Below the pieces are notes generated by a model that searched no databases, was not told where the DNA came from, and was given only the letters and a program-made list of their open reading frames with translations. Made by a program: the position numbers and the translations under genes. Positions 21,020-32,990 of a DNA stretch of 64,000 bases are shown piece by piece. Source of the DNA: Dugong dugon (lineage: Eukaryota > Chordata > Mammalia > Sirenia > Dugongidae); the NCBI GenBank assembly GCA_030035585.1, contig CM057461.1, forward strand, positions 3,139,001 to 3,203,000. Direction: 5' to 3'. The first letter of the stretch is position 1; the number at the start of each line of letters is the position of its first letter.

Positions 21020-21370
21020 AAGTTGCCATCGAATAAATTCCGACTCTCAGTAACCCTATAAGATAGAGTAGAACTGTCCCATAGGGTTTCCGAGGCTGTA
21101 ATCTTTATGGAAGCCCACCAGCTTCTCTGTGGGAGAGAGATGTGGCAGTCTGTTTCCATAAAGATTTACAGCCTTGGGAACCCTATGGGGCAGTTCTACT
21201 CTGTCCTATAGGGTCGCTATGAGTTGGAATTGACTTGACGGCAAACAGGTTTAATCTTTATGGAAGTAGACTGCCACGTCTTTCTCCTGTGGAGCTGCTG
21301 GTACATTCGAACCACCAACCTTTTGGCCCTAGTAGCCCAACACTTTAACCACTATTCCACCAGGGCTCCT
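21020..21370 (-). mobile_element. AfroSINE host of a nested SINE
   Basis: Antisense. The left part carries GTTGCCATCGAATAAATTCC, GATAGAGTAGAACTGTCCC and GAGGCTGTAATCTTTATGG. The right part (21253-21370) carries CACGTCTTTCTCCTGTGGAG, CGAACCACCAACC and CCACCAGGGCTCC. Confidence 0.88.
21114..21252 (+). mobile_element. 5'-truncated AfroSINE nested in the SINE above
   Basis: It begins in the middle of the element (CTGTGGGAGAGAGATGTGGC), then TTACAGCCTTGGGAACCC, GGGTCGCTATGAGTTGG and GACGGCAAACAGGTTT. It is flanked by perfect 14-bp AATCTTTATGGAAG copies at 21100-21113 and 21253-21266, which shows it is a later insertion. Confidence 0.93.
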
Positions 21371-21810
21371 TGCCTTATTCACAGTAGCCCCAAACTAGGG
21401 ACAACCCATGTGCCCATCAACAGGCAGATGGATAAAAAGGTTGGAATACACACTGTGTGGAACACAAAGTGGAATACTGCTTCGCAATGAAAAGGAATGA
21501 ACGTACGCAGCAGCATGGACAGATCTGACCAAAAGAAGTCTGCCATGAAAGAGTGTATGTTGCGATTCCATTTGTTTGAAGCTTTAGAAGAGGTCAGTCT
21601 GATCTGCAGTGACAGAAGCAGGCTAGTGGCTGCCTGGGACCTGGAAGGAGTGGGATTGAATGGGATGACGCACAAGGAAAATTTTGGAGGTATTGCAAAT
21701 GGTCTGTGTTTTGATTGTGGTGGTGGTGACAAGGGTATCTACATTTGCCAAAATTTAGTAAAATGCACAACTAAAATAGTTGCTTTACAATGTATATGAA
21801 AAAAAATATA

Positions 21811-22884
21811 CAAACAACCTTTAGGGCTCCCGGGTCCTTTAGTATGGAGCACCGAGTTCTTTAACAAGCCTGCAAGGCCCACCATCACCGGATCCCTGCC
21901 CTGATTTTCAGCTACCTTTCTCCATACGTAGAATGTTCCAGAATCCTTGCTGACTCTCCCTTCTGAGGCTTTGCATGGGTTTCTCCCTCTGGTTTCTTCT
22001 TGACATCCCTCTTCTGGGAAGCTATAGGTCGGGGGGGCCCCCAGACTGGATCACATGGTTCTGCACAGTGACCCCTGCCATCCCCTGTGCACGGTGCTTT
22101 GAGCCGCCTGCCGGGGGGCCTTGGAGCCCTTGTGTGGGGTGAAGATACTTTACCTCAAGTTGTTTGGCTTTGTCCCTGGCCCCTGAATTAACCCCTAGGG
22201 AAGCTGGGGTGCACTGGCCACGCCTGAGGAGTGTATTAATGTGTAGGAACTGGTCTGGGGGCCCACCTCGTAACCAATGATGTGTGGGCAGACGGGCTGA
22301 TAGAAGCTCAAAACACTGAGGCTTGATGAAGCTTCCTGAGGAGATAATCCTGGATGGGGAGCTTCCTGGGGAGGGATGTGCCATCCGCTTCGAGGACCTT
22401 TCCAAACCACGCCAGAGTACCTCTTCATGCTGTTCTGAGTCGTATCCTGTTATTCCTGCCTGTTCTTATCCTGACTTCTAAGTTGCATCCTTTACCCTAA
22501 TAAACCACATAACCTTAAGACGAGTCTGAGTTCTGTGGGACTTTGCAGTAAATTACTGAACTCAGCTGAGAAACAGAGTGTCTTGAGGAAGGGGGTGATT
22601 CGTGTTGGAGTCAATGGAGGAGCAGAAAGTGAGATGTGCTTGACCTCCACCTGCTAGGAACCAGCTTTATGCTGACGCTTATTCATGAAAGCATTTGTTT
22701 ACCCTGAGAGTGAGGGCTGTGCCTTTCTGCCTGTTTCACCCCACTGCCCAGCACAGCACGTGACCCAGTGAGGATGGTCAGTGGTGACGGGGGGAAGTAA
22801 TGATGAAGGGAGCTTTGTGGCCTGAGAACAAGCTAGGCTTAGCTCTGTGACCTGGGTTCCACCTCCCTGCCTCCCGTTGCCCTC
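21811..22884. other. Unique non-coding DNA
   Basis: GC-richer stretch with no recognisable repeat. The 127-codon minus-strand frame (22405-22022) overlaps another minus-strand frame and shows no family motif. CTAATAAACCACAT near 22499 looks like the end of an LTR R region, but the rest of an LTR is not clear. Confidence 0.33.
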
Positions 22885-23312
22885 TGTCTTAGTCATCTGG
22901 TGCTGCCATAACAGAAATAACAAGTGGATGGCTTTAACCAATGGAAATTTATTTTCTCACGGTTTAGAGGGCTAGTGTCCAAATTCTGGGTGGCGGCTCT
23001 AAGGGCAGGCTCTCCGTGTGCTCTGGGGGAAAATCCTTGTCTCAGATTCTCTAGGTTTCTTCTCCCTCCTTGGAGATCTCCAAGGGAAATCTGTCTTTCT
23101 CCCATTAGAGCGTGCGTGTGTGCTTCTGTATCTAGACTGCTCTTTTTGTTACTCAGAAGTGTTTGGATTCTGGACACCCCCCCACACACTGACACGACCT
23201 CATTAAAGTAACAAAGAAAGCCCTGTTACTAAAAGGGATTATACCCACCACCGGTAAGGGGGTCAGGACTTCAACACGTATTTTGGAGGACACAATTCAA
23301 CACACAACACTG
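22885..23312 (-). mobile_element. MaLR-like solo LTR
   Basis: Antisense: GTCTTAGTCATCTGGTGC TGCC, AAATAACAAGTGGATGG, GGAAATTTATTTTCTCACGG, GGTCAGGACTTCAACACG, then GGAGGACACAATTCAACAC. It shares its first 60 bases with the copy at 57334. There are no viral genes. Confidence 0.72.
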
Positions 23313-24775
23313 TCTTTATTGAGCTCTGCTCTCCTGAAGGTCTGCTCAGGCCGCCCTGCCAGGGAGTTCTGATTTTGAGGCAGCACACACCGTGACTGTT
23401 CTCAGACCCCATCCTGCCAAAACCCCATTGGCTTGTTGTCTTGTGGCCTTTTCATGTGGAACCACAATGCTGACTGTTCTTGCAACTCACACAGCCAGCC
23501 CGACTCCTGGGTGAGGGTCCCAGCAGACTTTGGTGTGTGGTGTGGAACACAGGGTTGTGGCAGCATCTGTGGACAGGGGCTTCCTGGAAGGTCAAATTAG
23601 AAATAACACATTTCCGCAGGATTGGTGGAAGCAAGAGGAAGAGCTTGCTCGTAGCAGCTCAGAGAGTGTGTGGGGCTTGACAGTCGAGCATCTTGGCGGG
23701 GTTCTTAACAAGACGAAATAGAAAAGCGGGTCTTGTGTCAGGCACAATCGTGCAGAGACAAACGCTGAGACACTGCCACCCCTCCAGGCAGGATGGGGCT
23801 CTCCTTACTCTCCCGAATTTCTTTAATGTGGCCCTAATACAAAGTTTTTAAATTTTTCATGAGGAAAAACATAAAAAATTATGTTAAGACTGTCAGGAGT
23901 GACCTTCTGATAAACAAGTGCCTGGCCCGCCAGCCCCATGCAGGGGGCACATGTGCCCACCCCAAGTCCTGGGTCAGCTGACACGGAGGCAGTCTTGGCT
24001 CCAATTAGGGCCAGAACAGCTTTTGGGGTGGATTCGTGAAGCTGCAAAGTTGGTTTTGAGAGGCGGGTGTCAGGGTTGGTTGGCTCTCTGAATGCCCACT
24101 TTGGGTTGTATTAGCTTGAATTTTTTATGTTTGCTGTCATGAAAAATTAAACCAGAATGTGCTTACCCTTTAGCAATGCTGTTTATCATTGGGATTGATA
24201 GAGAAACTGAGTTCCAAGGAGTCAAGAGTGCTTATGATTTTGCTCAAGACACGTGAGATGCTGAAGGCAGGAGAAAGTGGAGCTCTGATGTGGGCTGGCT
24301 TTGCTTTCGGCTCTGGCCAGAGAGTTAGTGACTGATGCCTGGGAAGGGATGGACACCATGTTACGAGGGCCATCCAGGGATGGGTTTGAGCCTTTGACAA
24401 TTCCTCAACACGGGACTCTTAGCATCCCCTGCCACTTGCAACCCACAGAAATCTGATTTAAACATGTCATTATTAGTATGAACTGTGGTCAGTGGTCTGT
24501 CCTTCCTCAAGCTCAGCCTCCTGGGTCATCTTCCTAAAGGGCAGCTTCGAGAACGTCATCACCCACTGAAAACCTTTCTGAGGTGCCTCAGTGCTCACAA
24601 CGGTAGATAAAATCACCCCCAGGGAGTCAAGGCCCCACAGCTGGCTAGAGATGGACTTTCCAACGTTATTTTCCTACCTGGTGGGGGTGGGAGGAAGAGG
24701 AGCAGGCAGAGGGACCAGCATGCTGCTATGAAGTCCTGGTCAGCAGCCAGCTAGTGGTTGCAATGCTGGCGCTAA
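23313..24775. other. Unique non-coding DNA
   Basis: No recognised repeat or exon. Several short overlapping open frames without motifs. Confidence 0.35.
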
Positions 24776-24892
24776 AGACCAAACCAAACCAGTTGCCATC
24801 GAGTCAACCTCGACTCCTGGTGACCCCATGTGTGTCAGAGCACAATTCCCGTGTGGAGAGTGTCCTGAAAGTTCTCCTCAGGGCTCCTTTCC
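24776..24892 (-). mobile_element. AfroSINE, type B, rearranged fragment
   Basis: AAAGACCAAACCAAACCAGT, GCCATCGAGTCAACCTCG, CATGTGTGTCAGAGCAC, then a jump to CAGGGCTCC. The middle is deleted. Confidence 0.8.
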
Positions 24893-24954
24893 TTTCTCCA
24901 CGCTCTTCCTGACCAGCAAGCTCTCACCATAAGTTTGCCCATCAAAAGGACGCC

Positions 24955-25190
24955 CGAGTTTGAAGTTCCAGTTCAAATGCCATCTGCTCCATGAAGCCTC
25001 CCCACGTCCCCCGGTCACTAGCAGACCTTCTTGTTGCACTCGAGTTGGCTTTTGACTCTTTCGTTGAGCATCTACCATGTTCTTCTACACCTCTGTGAGG
25101 GCAGGGTCCTCTGTGGTCCCATTCCTGTCTCAGACCCAGGGAGAGTGGGCGTGAAGCTAACACTTCTCGAATTAAGGGGTGGATGGAGGA
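24955..25190 (+). repeat. L2-like 3' end
   Basis: CAGTTCAAATGCCATCTGCTCC, ATGAAGCCTCCCCACG, GAGCATCTACCATG and CTCTGTGAGGGCAGGGTCC follow the order of the L2 3' region. Confidence 0.45.
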
Positions 25191-25261
25191 CACACTTACG
25201 TACATGTATCTGCTCCTTATACCGACTATGGAGGGTAAAATTGCCCCTACAGTCTACGTAC

Positions 25262-25365
25262 GTGAAGGGAACTAAACCTTAGACAGGTAAATGAGCTGCC
25301 AAATCAATAGAGCGACTAAGCCAGACACAGGTCTGCTCACTCCAAAGTTATGCTCTAGCAGTTGT
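25262..25365 (-). repeat. MIR fragment
   Basis: CTTAGACAGGTAAATGAGC, GACTAAGCCAGACACAGGTC and CTCCAAAGTTATGCTC match antisense MIR. A second, opposite MIR follows at 25475. Confidence 0.5.
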
Positions 25366-25474
25366 GAAAAGCTGTCATTCGCTCATTCATTCATTTGTTC
25401 TTTCATTCAGTAAGTTTATTGAGTATTACTGTGCGTCCGGTATCAGAGTTGTTTGTAAGACTTGAGTAATTAGT

Positions 25475-25600
25475 TACCTAGTGTGAAAAATGAGCATAAC
25501 AACTGCACCTACCTCCCAGAATCAGTGAGGCACTATTGTTGAGATACTACACAGAAGACAGAATAGTCTCGGCACAGGGTCAGCGCTCAGTCAAATTTAC
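25475..25600 (+). repeat. MIR 3' half
   Basis: GTGTGAAAAATGAGCATAAC, GCACCTACCTCCCAGAATC, GTGAGGCACTATTG and GCACAGGGTCAGCGCTCAG follow the MIR 3' order. Confidence 0.5.
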
Positions 25601-25607
25601 TCGACTT

Positions 25608-25920
25608 CATTGTGAGTTCCATGGGGCAGAGACCATGCCCCATTTGCTGGTTTTATCTCCTACTACTCACTCTGGAGGGAGCCCTGGTGGCCCAGTTATT
25701 AAGCACTTGGCTGCTAACTGAAAGTTTGGTGGCCAGCACCCACTAGCTGCTCCATGGGAGAAAAGCCTGGCGATATGCTCCTGTAAAGATTACAGCCCAG
25801 AAAACCATATGGTGCAGTTTTACTCTGTCACATGGGGTCAAAAATCGACTTTACAGCACCCAACAACAACAACAACATCAACTCACTCTGGCATGCAGCA
25901 GGCATTCCAAATTGATTAAA
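25608..25920 (+). repeat. L2-like 3' end split by a SINE
   Basis: TGAGTTCCATGGGGCAGAG ACC and TTTTATCTCCTACTACTC, then after the SINE GCATGCAGCAGGCATTCC. This is the order of an L2 tail. Confidence 0.5.
25676..25880 (+). mobile_element. AfroSINE, long type, with target-site duplication
   Basis: AGGGAGCCCTGGTGGCCCAG through GCACCCAACAACAACAACAAC. ACTCACTCTGG at 25665-25675 recurs at 25881-25891. Confidence 0.95.
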
Positions 25921-28107
25921 AAACGTTTATACCATTATATAAGACTCAACAGCAACTAACAGCAACAGTAATGAGTTGTAGTTTTATTCATCCTACTAGA
26001 AATACACACACAAAACTGACCAGTCAGAACAGGGCAGTTGAAGCTGGGAGTGAGGGCAAGGGCTACACTGGAGGAAAGTGGATGCCGTGCACTGAATCAC
26101 TTTTATTTGGACCTTCCAGCCCTGGTCCTCTAACTCTCCCAAAATGATTGGCCGCGCCACCGTCTTGCAAGGGATTGGTTAGTTCACTAGCCAGATAGAG
26201 TGATTTGTGGTCTACGTAGGAGGTTGTACAGTTTGTGATCCGGTGGGAGAACCATGGCTTGAAATTGACAAGAAATAGGCTTACATAAGGGCCAATGGTA
26301 CAGAGGTTCATGAGGGACCTCAGTACCATCAAGAAGAACCTGGAGCAGAGCACGTCCTTTGCACCTGGGTCCCTGTGCTGGGAACCTCCTAGGCTCAGAG
26401 GAGAGAGCCATAGCACTGGAGATGGTGCAAAACAGTGAGAGGCAGTGTGTGTGGGCTTGTGGGCCCACAGAGCGAGGGCTGAGCACCTTCGGGTAGGAGG
26501 CTTGCCTGCAGAGTAAAAGCAGCTTTAACAGTTGCCTGTACAGGGCAAGAAAGGCCAGAGTTTGCCCTGTGCAGGGGCTGTATGCCCTCCTCCCTGGGCA
26601 GCAGTGCCCTGGGTAGCATGGAGTCAAGAGATCCCACAGTCCTGGGTAGCATGGGGCGAGCTGGCCAAGAGGCCCAGCGGCAGAGCAGAAGGCTCTGGAG
26701 CTGTCTGCACAGGCCCGCCAGCAATGTGGTGGTAGCTGGAGGCAGTGGTGACGTGAACATGGTATACGACATCTGACCTGAGAAACGGCATGCCTGCCCT
26801 GTGAGGTAAGAATGGACATGGGTCACTTGGGGAAGCTAAGTGTTTCCCCTTTGAGAATCTGTTGTTACTGTTTGCTTTCTATAAATAATAACAGTGGCTG
26901 TCACTTTGCCAACACTGCGTCTCGTGTGTCCAGCTTGATCACAGATGAGCACCGTTCCTGTGGAACGTTGATACCAGAGAAGGCCGTGCTCATTCCTAGA
27001 CGTCTCCTGTCTGCCTGGGAGTCTAAGGCTCAGGCTGTCTGCATGTGCAATGAGACAGACAGACAGAGCTTGCAGCTGAGGTCTGAAGTCTCAGAGAACA
27101 GACTTCTTCCTTGGAAGGCACCCCCCAGAGGGGACTGTTTATGCCCCTAGGAATATGTGGGCTTTTCCCTGGGGCATCCAGCTGATATTCTGAAGATGAA
27201 GTGTTTGAACATGAGGAACTGACGGCATGACATTGGATCCAGTGGTGTCTATCTTAACACATTCAAACGCGCTGTCACTATAATAGCTCAGGTTGATGCA
27301 AGGTTCTTTCTTTTCCCAGAGTGATTAGAAATTTCCAGGGCTCTGAAAAGATGACATGATGGTTAGACACATCGCCAAAAGTTTTTACGTGGCGGGAACA
27401 AGAAGCTGAAAGTAAAAGAAACCCTGCCAATGAAGGAATGCCAGAAGAAGCTCATTAATTCAGATTCTGGAAACCTGAAATGTTGAACTTTCAGATGTGG
27501 GCCCGGAGGAAGGCTCCTTTTGTCTTAAGATTGTTCAGCAAATGAATCGCAGATCAGGCGTGATGGTAGAATCAGACTCGTATTTTGAGTTTCTTTCCTT
27601 AGTTGTTTTATAAGCTTGACATATATACTCACAAAGAATATAATAATATACACCAAAAAGCCTTTTTATCATTGGGTATTTGACTACCTGAAACTGGTTT
27701 TCTACTAATTCTGTCAATTTGGCGATGTTTTACTCATGAACATTGTTCTCACCAATAATTCTGTCACTTGTTTGGCCCTTCAGTGGCAGAGATTCTGCAA
27801 AGAGTTACAGAAGTTGTTGTGAGTGTGGGCTGAAGGGAAGGTGAACTTTGCTCTCTGTAAGGTGCAGAGAGGAAGAGGAGGAGGAGGAGGAGGAGGAAGG
27901 AAAAGCATGATGGTTGGAGTGTAGGTGCTGAAGCCAGGCAGGCGTGGGCTGGGTCAGCCCATCACCGATTCATGGCCAGCGGGCTTGGTTATTTTCCTAA
28001 CTGCAGTCACGGCTGAGCTCTGGAGAAGTCAGCAGTTGAGGGGGCTGTAGGAGGTTCATTAGGGTGTGCCCTTGGGATCCACACCTGTGGGGGAGAGGAG
28101 CCAGGAA
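25921..28107. other. Unique non-coding DNA with a GC-rich block and a GAG run
   Basis: 26080-26820 is GC-rich, and its minus strand has overlapping open frames of 210 and 143 codons without known motifs. GTTTGCTTTCTATAAATAATAACAG-like text near 26868 hints at an old LTR, unresolved. A GAG trinucleotide run lies at about 27868-27897. Confidence 0.35.
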
Positions 28108-28306
28108 GACCAGTTGCAGTCAAGTTGACCCTGACTCATGGCCACCCCATGTGTGTCAGAGTAGAACTGTGCTCCATCGGGTTTTCAGGGGCTGATTTTT
28201 TGGAAGAAGATTGGCTGGCTTTTCTTTTCCGGTGCCTGTGGGTAGACTTGAACCTCCAACTTTTTGATTAACAGCTGAGTGCGCTGTTTGCACCCCCTGG
28301 GACCCT
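28108..28306 (-). mobile_element. AfroSINE, type B
   Basis: GACCAGTTGCAGTCAAGTTG, CCATGTGTGTCAGAGTAG, GGTTTTCAGGGGCTGATT, GACTTGAACCTCCAAC and GCACCCCCTGGGACCC in antisense order. Confidence 0.87.
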
Positions 28307-29737
28307 CACAGAGGCTGAGCAGCTGGTTATTATCAGAGAGAAGTCAAGAGTTGGGATCAGAGACTGTCTTGCAATCTTCCCAGTGGTCCTGTCTTGCAAG
28401 CTTCACAGTGGTCCTGTCTTGCAGGCATTGCTTGAGGCGAATTTGAAGGGCCTCTCCTCTTTGTTTATGCTGACTTGTTCTGCTCTTGCTAGAAGGACGG
28501 ACACATGTCTGATGGATCAGGCAGATGCTGTGACCTTCGGATACCGTTGCACACAGAACGAAACCAGAAGAGTCACCTTTCATCTAGCGTGCACCCTCAG
28601 TGCCCCTGCCTCCCCTCCCACGCGGGGGACCAGCCCCACCAGCTGCACCCTGACCCACAACTGCTTCCGCATGTGGACTGCAGACCAGCTCTGAAGGTCT
28701 GGCAACTTAAACGTTTCCAAGTTCAGCACAGAAAAAACAGGTGTTTCCGGAGATGCTTCGCATTCCTGCAGCACCAGTGGCAGAAACACATACATAATTT
28801 AAAAATGATACATTTTCAATTATTGTGAGTTTCCCAAACAAGAGACTGTTTTTGGCCAGTGTTAAATGCAACCAGGTGATCATTAAAATCTTGCTTGTGT
28901 TGACACTTCCTTCAGCTCTGAAACTAAGTTAAATTTTCTTAGTAGTAAATGAGACCTCTTGGGAAAAGCGTTTCAAAAAAAAAAAAAAAGGTTAAAGCAG
29001 TTTTTCTCCCCCCAGCAAAGAAATAAAGAACTAAAGAAAGGGAAAGAGGAATAGACTTCAATTTTACTGCTTGTTTTCGAACCTACGTCACGGCCAGTGT
29101 CCCACTGAGATGGAAATCATTCCAAGCTGGAGGAACAAGGCTGCGAATGTGTGCTTCTTTGAAATGTATTGACATAATCATCACACTAATGCGTGCTAAT
29201 ATTTAGCCCAAATTGACTGCAGCACCAGAAGCTTTGGGCAGTGTTATCTAAAATATCAGATATATATTCTGATGTGATCTCATTATTACAGAATTAATTC
29301 AGATCCTTGTAGGATGTTTTGAAATGCCTTCCAGAAATAACAAAACTGACAGCCTGAGAAATCATATTTTGGTGGCACCTTAGCAGAAAGTCAGAAGAAA
29401 TCAGTTTGATCTTCCAAGCTGAAAAGCGCCCTGCTCAGACTCCTTCCAGTCTGGAGATCCTGTGTCTGTAAAAATACCCAATCACAGTCAGAGATGCCGA
29501 GACATATCAACTCACAGTTCCTTGGTTAGATAATCGATTTCTCATTAAACTCCTATACATACAATTTCTATTCCTTTCAAGTCAAAACTCAACCCCCGCA
29601 TCTGCCTTTCCAAAACTCCTCTCCTTAAAATGTCTATGAAACAGAGAAAGTTTAATGCATTTTCAAATTAGAAATTTAAGAAGAACCTTAGACGTTATAA
29701 ATAGAGAATTTATAAATATAAGTTATGTTATTGTATG
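28307..29737. other. Unique non-coding DNA, AT-rich after 28800
   Basis: No repeat was recognised. A short tandem echo (GTGGTCCTGTCTTGCA) occurs at 28383-28398 and again at 28409-28424. 28955-29735 is repeat-free, AT-rich sequence that would be worth aligning to other mammals. Confidence 0.38.
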
Positions 29738-29938
29738 TGTTAGGTGCTATTGAGTCGATTCTGACTCATAGTGACCCCACGTAACGGAGTAGAACTTCCC
29801 CACAGGGTTTTCTAGGCTGGAATCTTTCTGGGAGCAGATCGCCAGGTCTTTGTCCTGTGGAGGCTCTGGGTGGGTTCAAACCACCGAAGTTTTCGGTTTG
29901 CAGCCAAGTGCTTAACCATTGTGCAACCAGGGCTCCCT
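29738..29938 (-). mobile_element. AfroSINE, long type
   Basis: TTAGGTGCTATTGAGTCG, ACTCATAGTGACCCCACG, GGAGTAGAACTTCCCC, GGGTTCAAACCACCG, CAACCAGGGCTCCC. Well preserved. Confidence 0.93.
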
Positions 29939-30419
29939 GTATAAGTCATATGTAAATTCATATTTATATGTGAATATTTATCCATATATGTATTTAAAGT
30001 TAGATTTATAAATATACAAATACTTACTTATGATTATGTAAATATAATGACATCTCCAGCTAAGTGGTCTTGATGGTGTTCGCCGAGGGTTGTTGGTGTG
30101 TGTTCATCTTTGGGTCTGTGTTTTGGATCCAAGTGAGGACAGGAAGTTTGTCAATCTTTCGCCTTGGGAATTGTGTCTCCATGACACCTGACAACCATGC
30201 ATATCTGCATAAAATACAGGTGTTATGATTAACATAAGTGGTGTGTCCAGATGGCAGACTCCATATTTTTTCTTTTCATCCAGGTGTTTTGGCAATGAAA
30301 ACAAAAAGTTGGCTAGCTTTTTCCAAGCAACTTTCGTGCTCTCAAAATATCTCGTACGACTTCCCTTTGTCTGCTGCATTCTAGAAGGCTCTGGTGCCTT
30401 GTATCTGATTACAGCTGAT

Positions 30420-30650
30420 AAGGTCCTGGGTTTGAATTTCAGGTCCTGTCTCTTACTGTGAGACCTGAGGAAAGTCAGTGAAAAGCCATTTCAATGCATT
30501 AGTTTCCTCATCTGTAAAACGAAGTTGACTAACAGAATCTACATCTGTTGTGAGGATTAACAGCATTGCTTTGCTGGAATGGCTTAGAATGGTGCCTGGT
30601 ACATCACAAGCACAGGGAACATGGTAGCCATTGATTACTGTTGTAGTCAT
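30420..30650 (+). repeat. MIR
   Basis: GGGTTTGAATTTCAGGTCC, TCTTACTGTGAGACCTGAGG, GTTTCCTCATCTGTAAAACG, TGTTGTGAGGATTAACAGC and GAATGGTGCCTGGTACATC follow the MIR consensus order. Confidence 0.62.
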
Positions 30651-31266
30651 TGGAGTGTGGGACCTTCATTTGCTGTGTTGATTTAATGCTTTGAAGAGTC
30701 TTTGACTTTTTACAGGTTGATGGTAAAAGGATGGGATAAGAAATTTTCTCAACTCACCTTTTATAAAAGCCACATTTTATATTTGATCGTGTGTTCAGCT
30801 GTTTTTCCCAAGAAGCACAACGTACTGTGTCTTAATCATCAGAATTTGATACAAAGTTTCATGTCAGTATAGAAGGAGGTTCTATTAGCCATAAAATATG
30901 CCCACCTCCTTTTTTAAATAAAGTGGAAGGACATTAAATAGAGTCTTCTGGTTGAAGACAGAAACACCGTGCAGAATGACGGCTTTAAAGTTAAGACTGG
31001 GACTTGAGTTAAAGGTTGCCTTTCTACTTTTATAGCTGTATGGATTTCTAGTAACAGTTTCTAAAGAAGCTTCTAAATTGTTCTATGGAAACGGGGCAAG
31101 TGATAGAGTTCGGTAGTGGTGGTGGGTGGGAGACTTCTACCAAAGGTCGCTAGGGTAACCTTATCTGAAAATGAAGAATTTAAGCTAAAACCTAGACGAT
31201 GAAAAGGAGACTGTCGTTCAAAGATCTGGGGGACGTAGGCTCCAGGCAGTGGAACGCAAATGCCTT

Positions 31267-31267
<1 letters not shown>

Positions 31268-31310
<43 letters not shown>
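31268..31310. repeat. (GT)n microsatellite
   Basis: An uninterrupted GT run of 43 bases. The flanking 30651-31267 and 31311-31985 show no recognised repeat or exon. Confidence 0.97.
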
Positions 31311-31315
<5 letters not shown>

Positions 31316-31994
31316 GAGGAAAAGAGAAAGACATAGATGCACTGTGGTACATGAATTACAGTGTTACTTCCTCTCTCTTCAGCTAGCTCTGTGCCAGGCT
31401 CTGTAAGGTCCTGCTTTCTCTCCCCCTGCCAGGATCCTGGATGCACTCTCTGGTCACATTGAGATCCCAGGATATGCTAAGTGTCTCTCGGCCCTGCAAC
31501 CTGCCCAGAAGTTGGGAGGATGATGTCTCTCCTTGTCTGAGTGACACATGTGTTGGGTTGGAGTAGGTTCTTTCCCTTTACACAGCTGTGTATGCCCCTT
31601 GGCACACCTTCTAGAACCTGGATAGAAGAACTCTCCTGGCCGAGAGAAGGGTTGTACGTTAGAGTTTCTGTCGATGGTCCTTGGGTCTGAGAGAAAACAA
31701 ACCAAAGCAAGCAAGCACCATGCAGCCCTTTCCGGCAGAGCCAGAGAAGACGCCTCTGTGGTCTGTGGGTCCCAGCAGGGAGATAGCAGCAGCTGGGGAA
31801 GGGGGTGTGTCCTGAGTCCCAGCTGTCCAGGGACTGGCTGCTGCACCCGTTCTGTGGGTCCAGCAGGGAACAGACCTGAAGGTCACCTGGGTGGCCTGGA
31901 TCGTCCAGGTACACCGAGGATGGCCAGGCATGGAGGGCAGAGGAGCCCCGGATGAAAGTAAACCACCACCCTTCAGAAGCGTAGAACCAAAGCC

Positions 31995-32470
31995 GATCAT
32001 ACACACATACACACACACCCAGTGACACAAAGACACACTCACACAGAGACAGACACACTTACACACAAACACAGTCACACACTGATGCACACGCGGTCAC
32101 ACACAGTCTGACACACACATATGCACACTTGCATACATTCTCACACTCACACATAAATATGCACACTTACACAAAGACACATTCACACATTGACACACAC
32201 AGACACACAGACACACACACTGACACACAAATACATTCACTTATACACATTCTCACATTCATACACTCATACACTGACATACACACACACACTAACACAC
32301 ACACATTCTCACACAGACACACTCTGACACACATATACACACACACTCACACAATGACATACACACACTTATACACACGTTCTCACACAGACACACTCTG
32401 ACACACATATACACACACACTCACACAATGACATACACACACTTATACACACGTTCTCACACACTGTCAC
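31995..32470. repeat. AC-rich complex array with a 74-bp perfect duplication
   Basis: Degenerate ACAC/CTCACAC/GACACAC text. Within it, a 74-bp unit beginning TTCTCACACAGACACACTC occupies 32306-32379 and is repeated without change at 32380-32453. A third start (TTCTCACACAC) follows at 32454. Confidence 0.95.
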
Positions 32471-32923
32471 CGAAACTCAAACTGGTGCCTTGAAATCAAG
32501 TTTGCTCTGTTGGCTTGAAGGCCAGGAGGTCTGAACCGTGCTGAAGAATTGTGCTGACCAGCAAGGAACTTCTGGTTACCAAGTGGATTGGCCAACCCAA
32601 AGTCCTCTCATCTCTTGTCAAGAATTACTGCTCTCTCTCACGTATTTCTTATGGTTTATTGCTATTGGTTTCATTGCTTTATCTTATTGTTAATGTGATT
32701 TTTTCCATGGTGCTATTTGATCTGTTAATACTAGTATGAGGGAAAACGATGGAAACACATGCACACTTAGTTGATACCTGCTCTTCTTCGAAACACTTAT
32801 TTAATGATTATAATAAATTTAAAGTTGATTTTTTCTAATAAAGCAGATGTGTCTACATATATAAAATATCTATATGTCTGGCATTTTAATGCATTAACTG
32901 ATACCACCCAAATAAAGTAAAAC
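32471..32923. other. Unique AT-rich non-coding DNA
   Basis: No repeat or exon recognised. Confidence 0.35.
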
Positions 32924-32990
32924 AGGAGTCCCTGGGTGGTACAAATGGTTAAGTGCTCTATTACTAACCAAAAGGTTGGCTGTTCTCATC
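32924..32990 (+). mobile_element. AfroSINE, type B head only
   Basis: AGGAGTCCCTGGGTGGTAC, GGTTAAGTGCTCTATTACTAACC and AAAAGGTTGGCTGTTC, then the match stops. 3'-truncated, so it is a deletion product, because insertion truncates the other end. Confidence 0.72.

Larger units (their letters stand above)
20891..21810 (+). mobile_element. Old L1 3' end, split by the SINE pair at 21020-21370
   Basis: It contains CCCAAGAGAAATGACTACTT, GTCCATACAAAGACTTGC, GTATGTGAATGTTCCCATC, then after the SINEs TTATTCACAGTAGCCCC, CATGTGCCCATCAACAG, AATGAAAAGGAATGAACG and CAGGCTAGTGGCTGCC. The order matches the L1M ORF2 end and 3' UTR. Confidence 0.75.

Noticed and set aside
26187-26826. Overlapping 210- and 143-codon frames on the minus strand
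   Set aside because: GC-rich sequence in which two frames on one strand are open together. No domain, no repeat-free homologue recognised, no splice pattern. Possibly an old LTR.
31995-32470. Possible CRISPR-like or direct-repeat array
   Set aside because: Repeats are degenerate dinucleotide text without constant repeats and unique spacers, and the host is mammalian.
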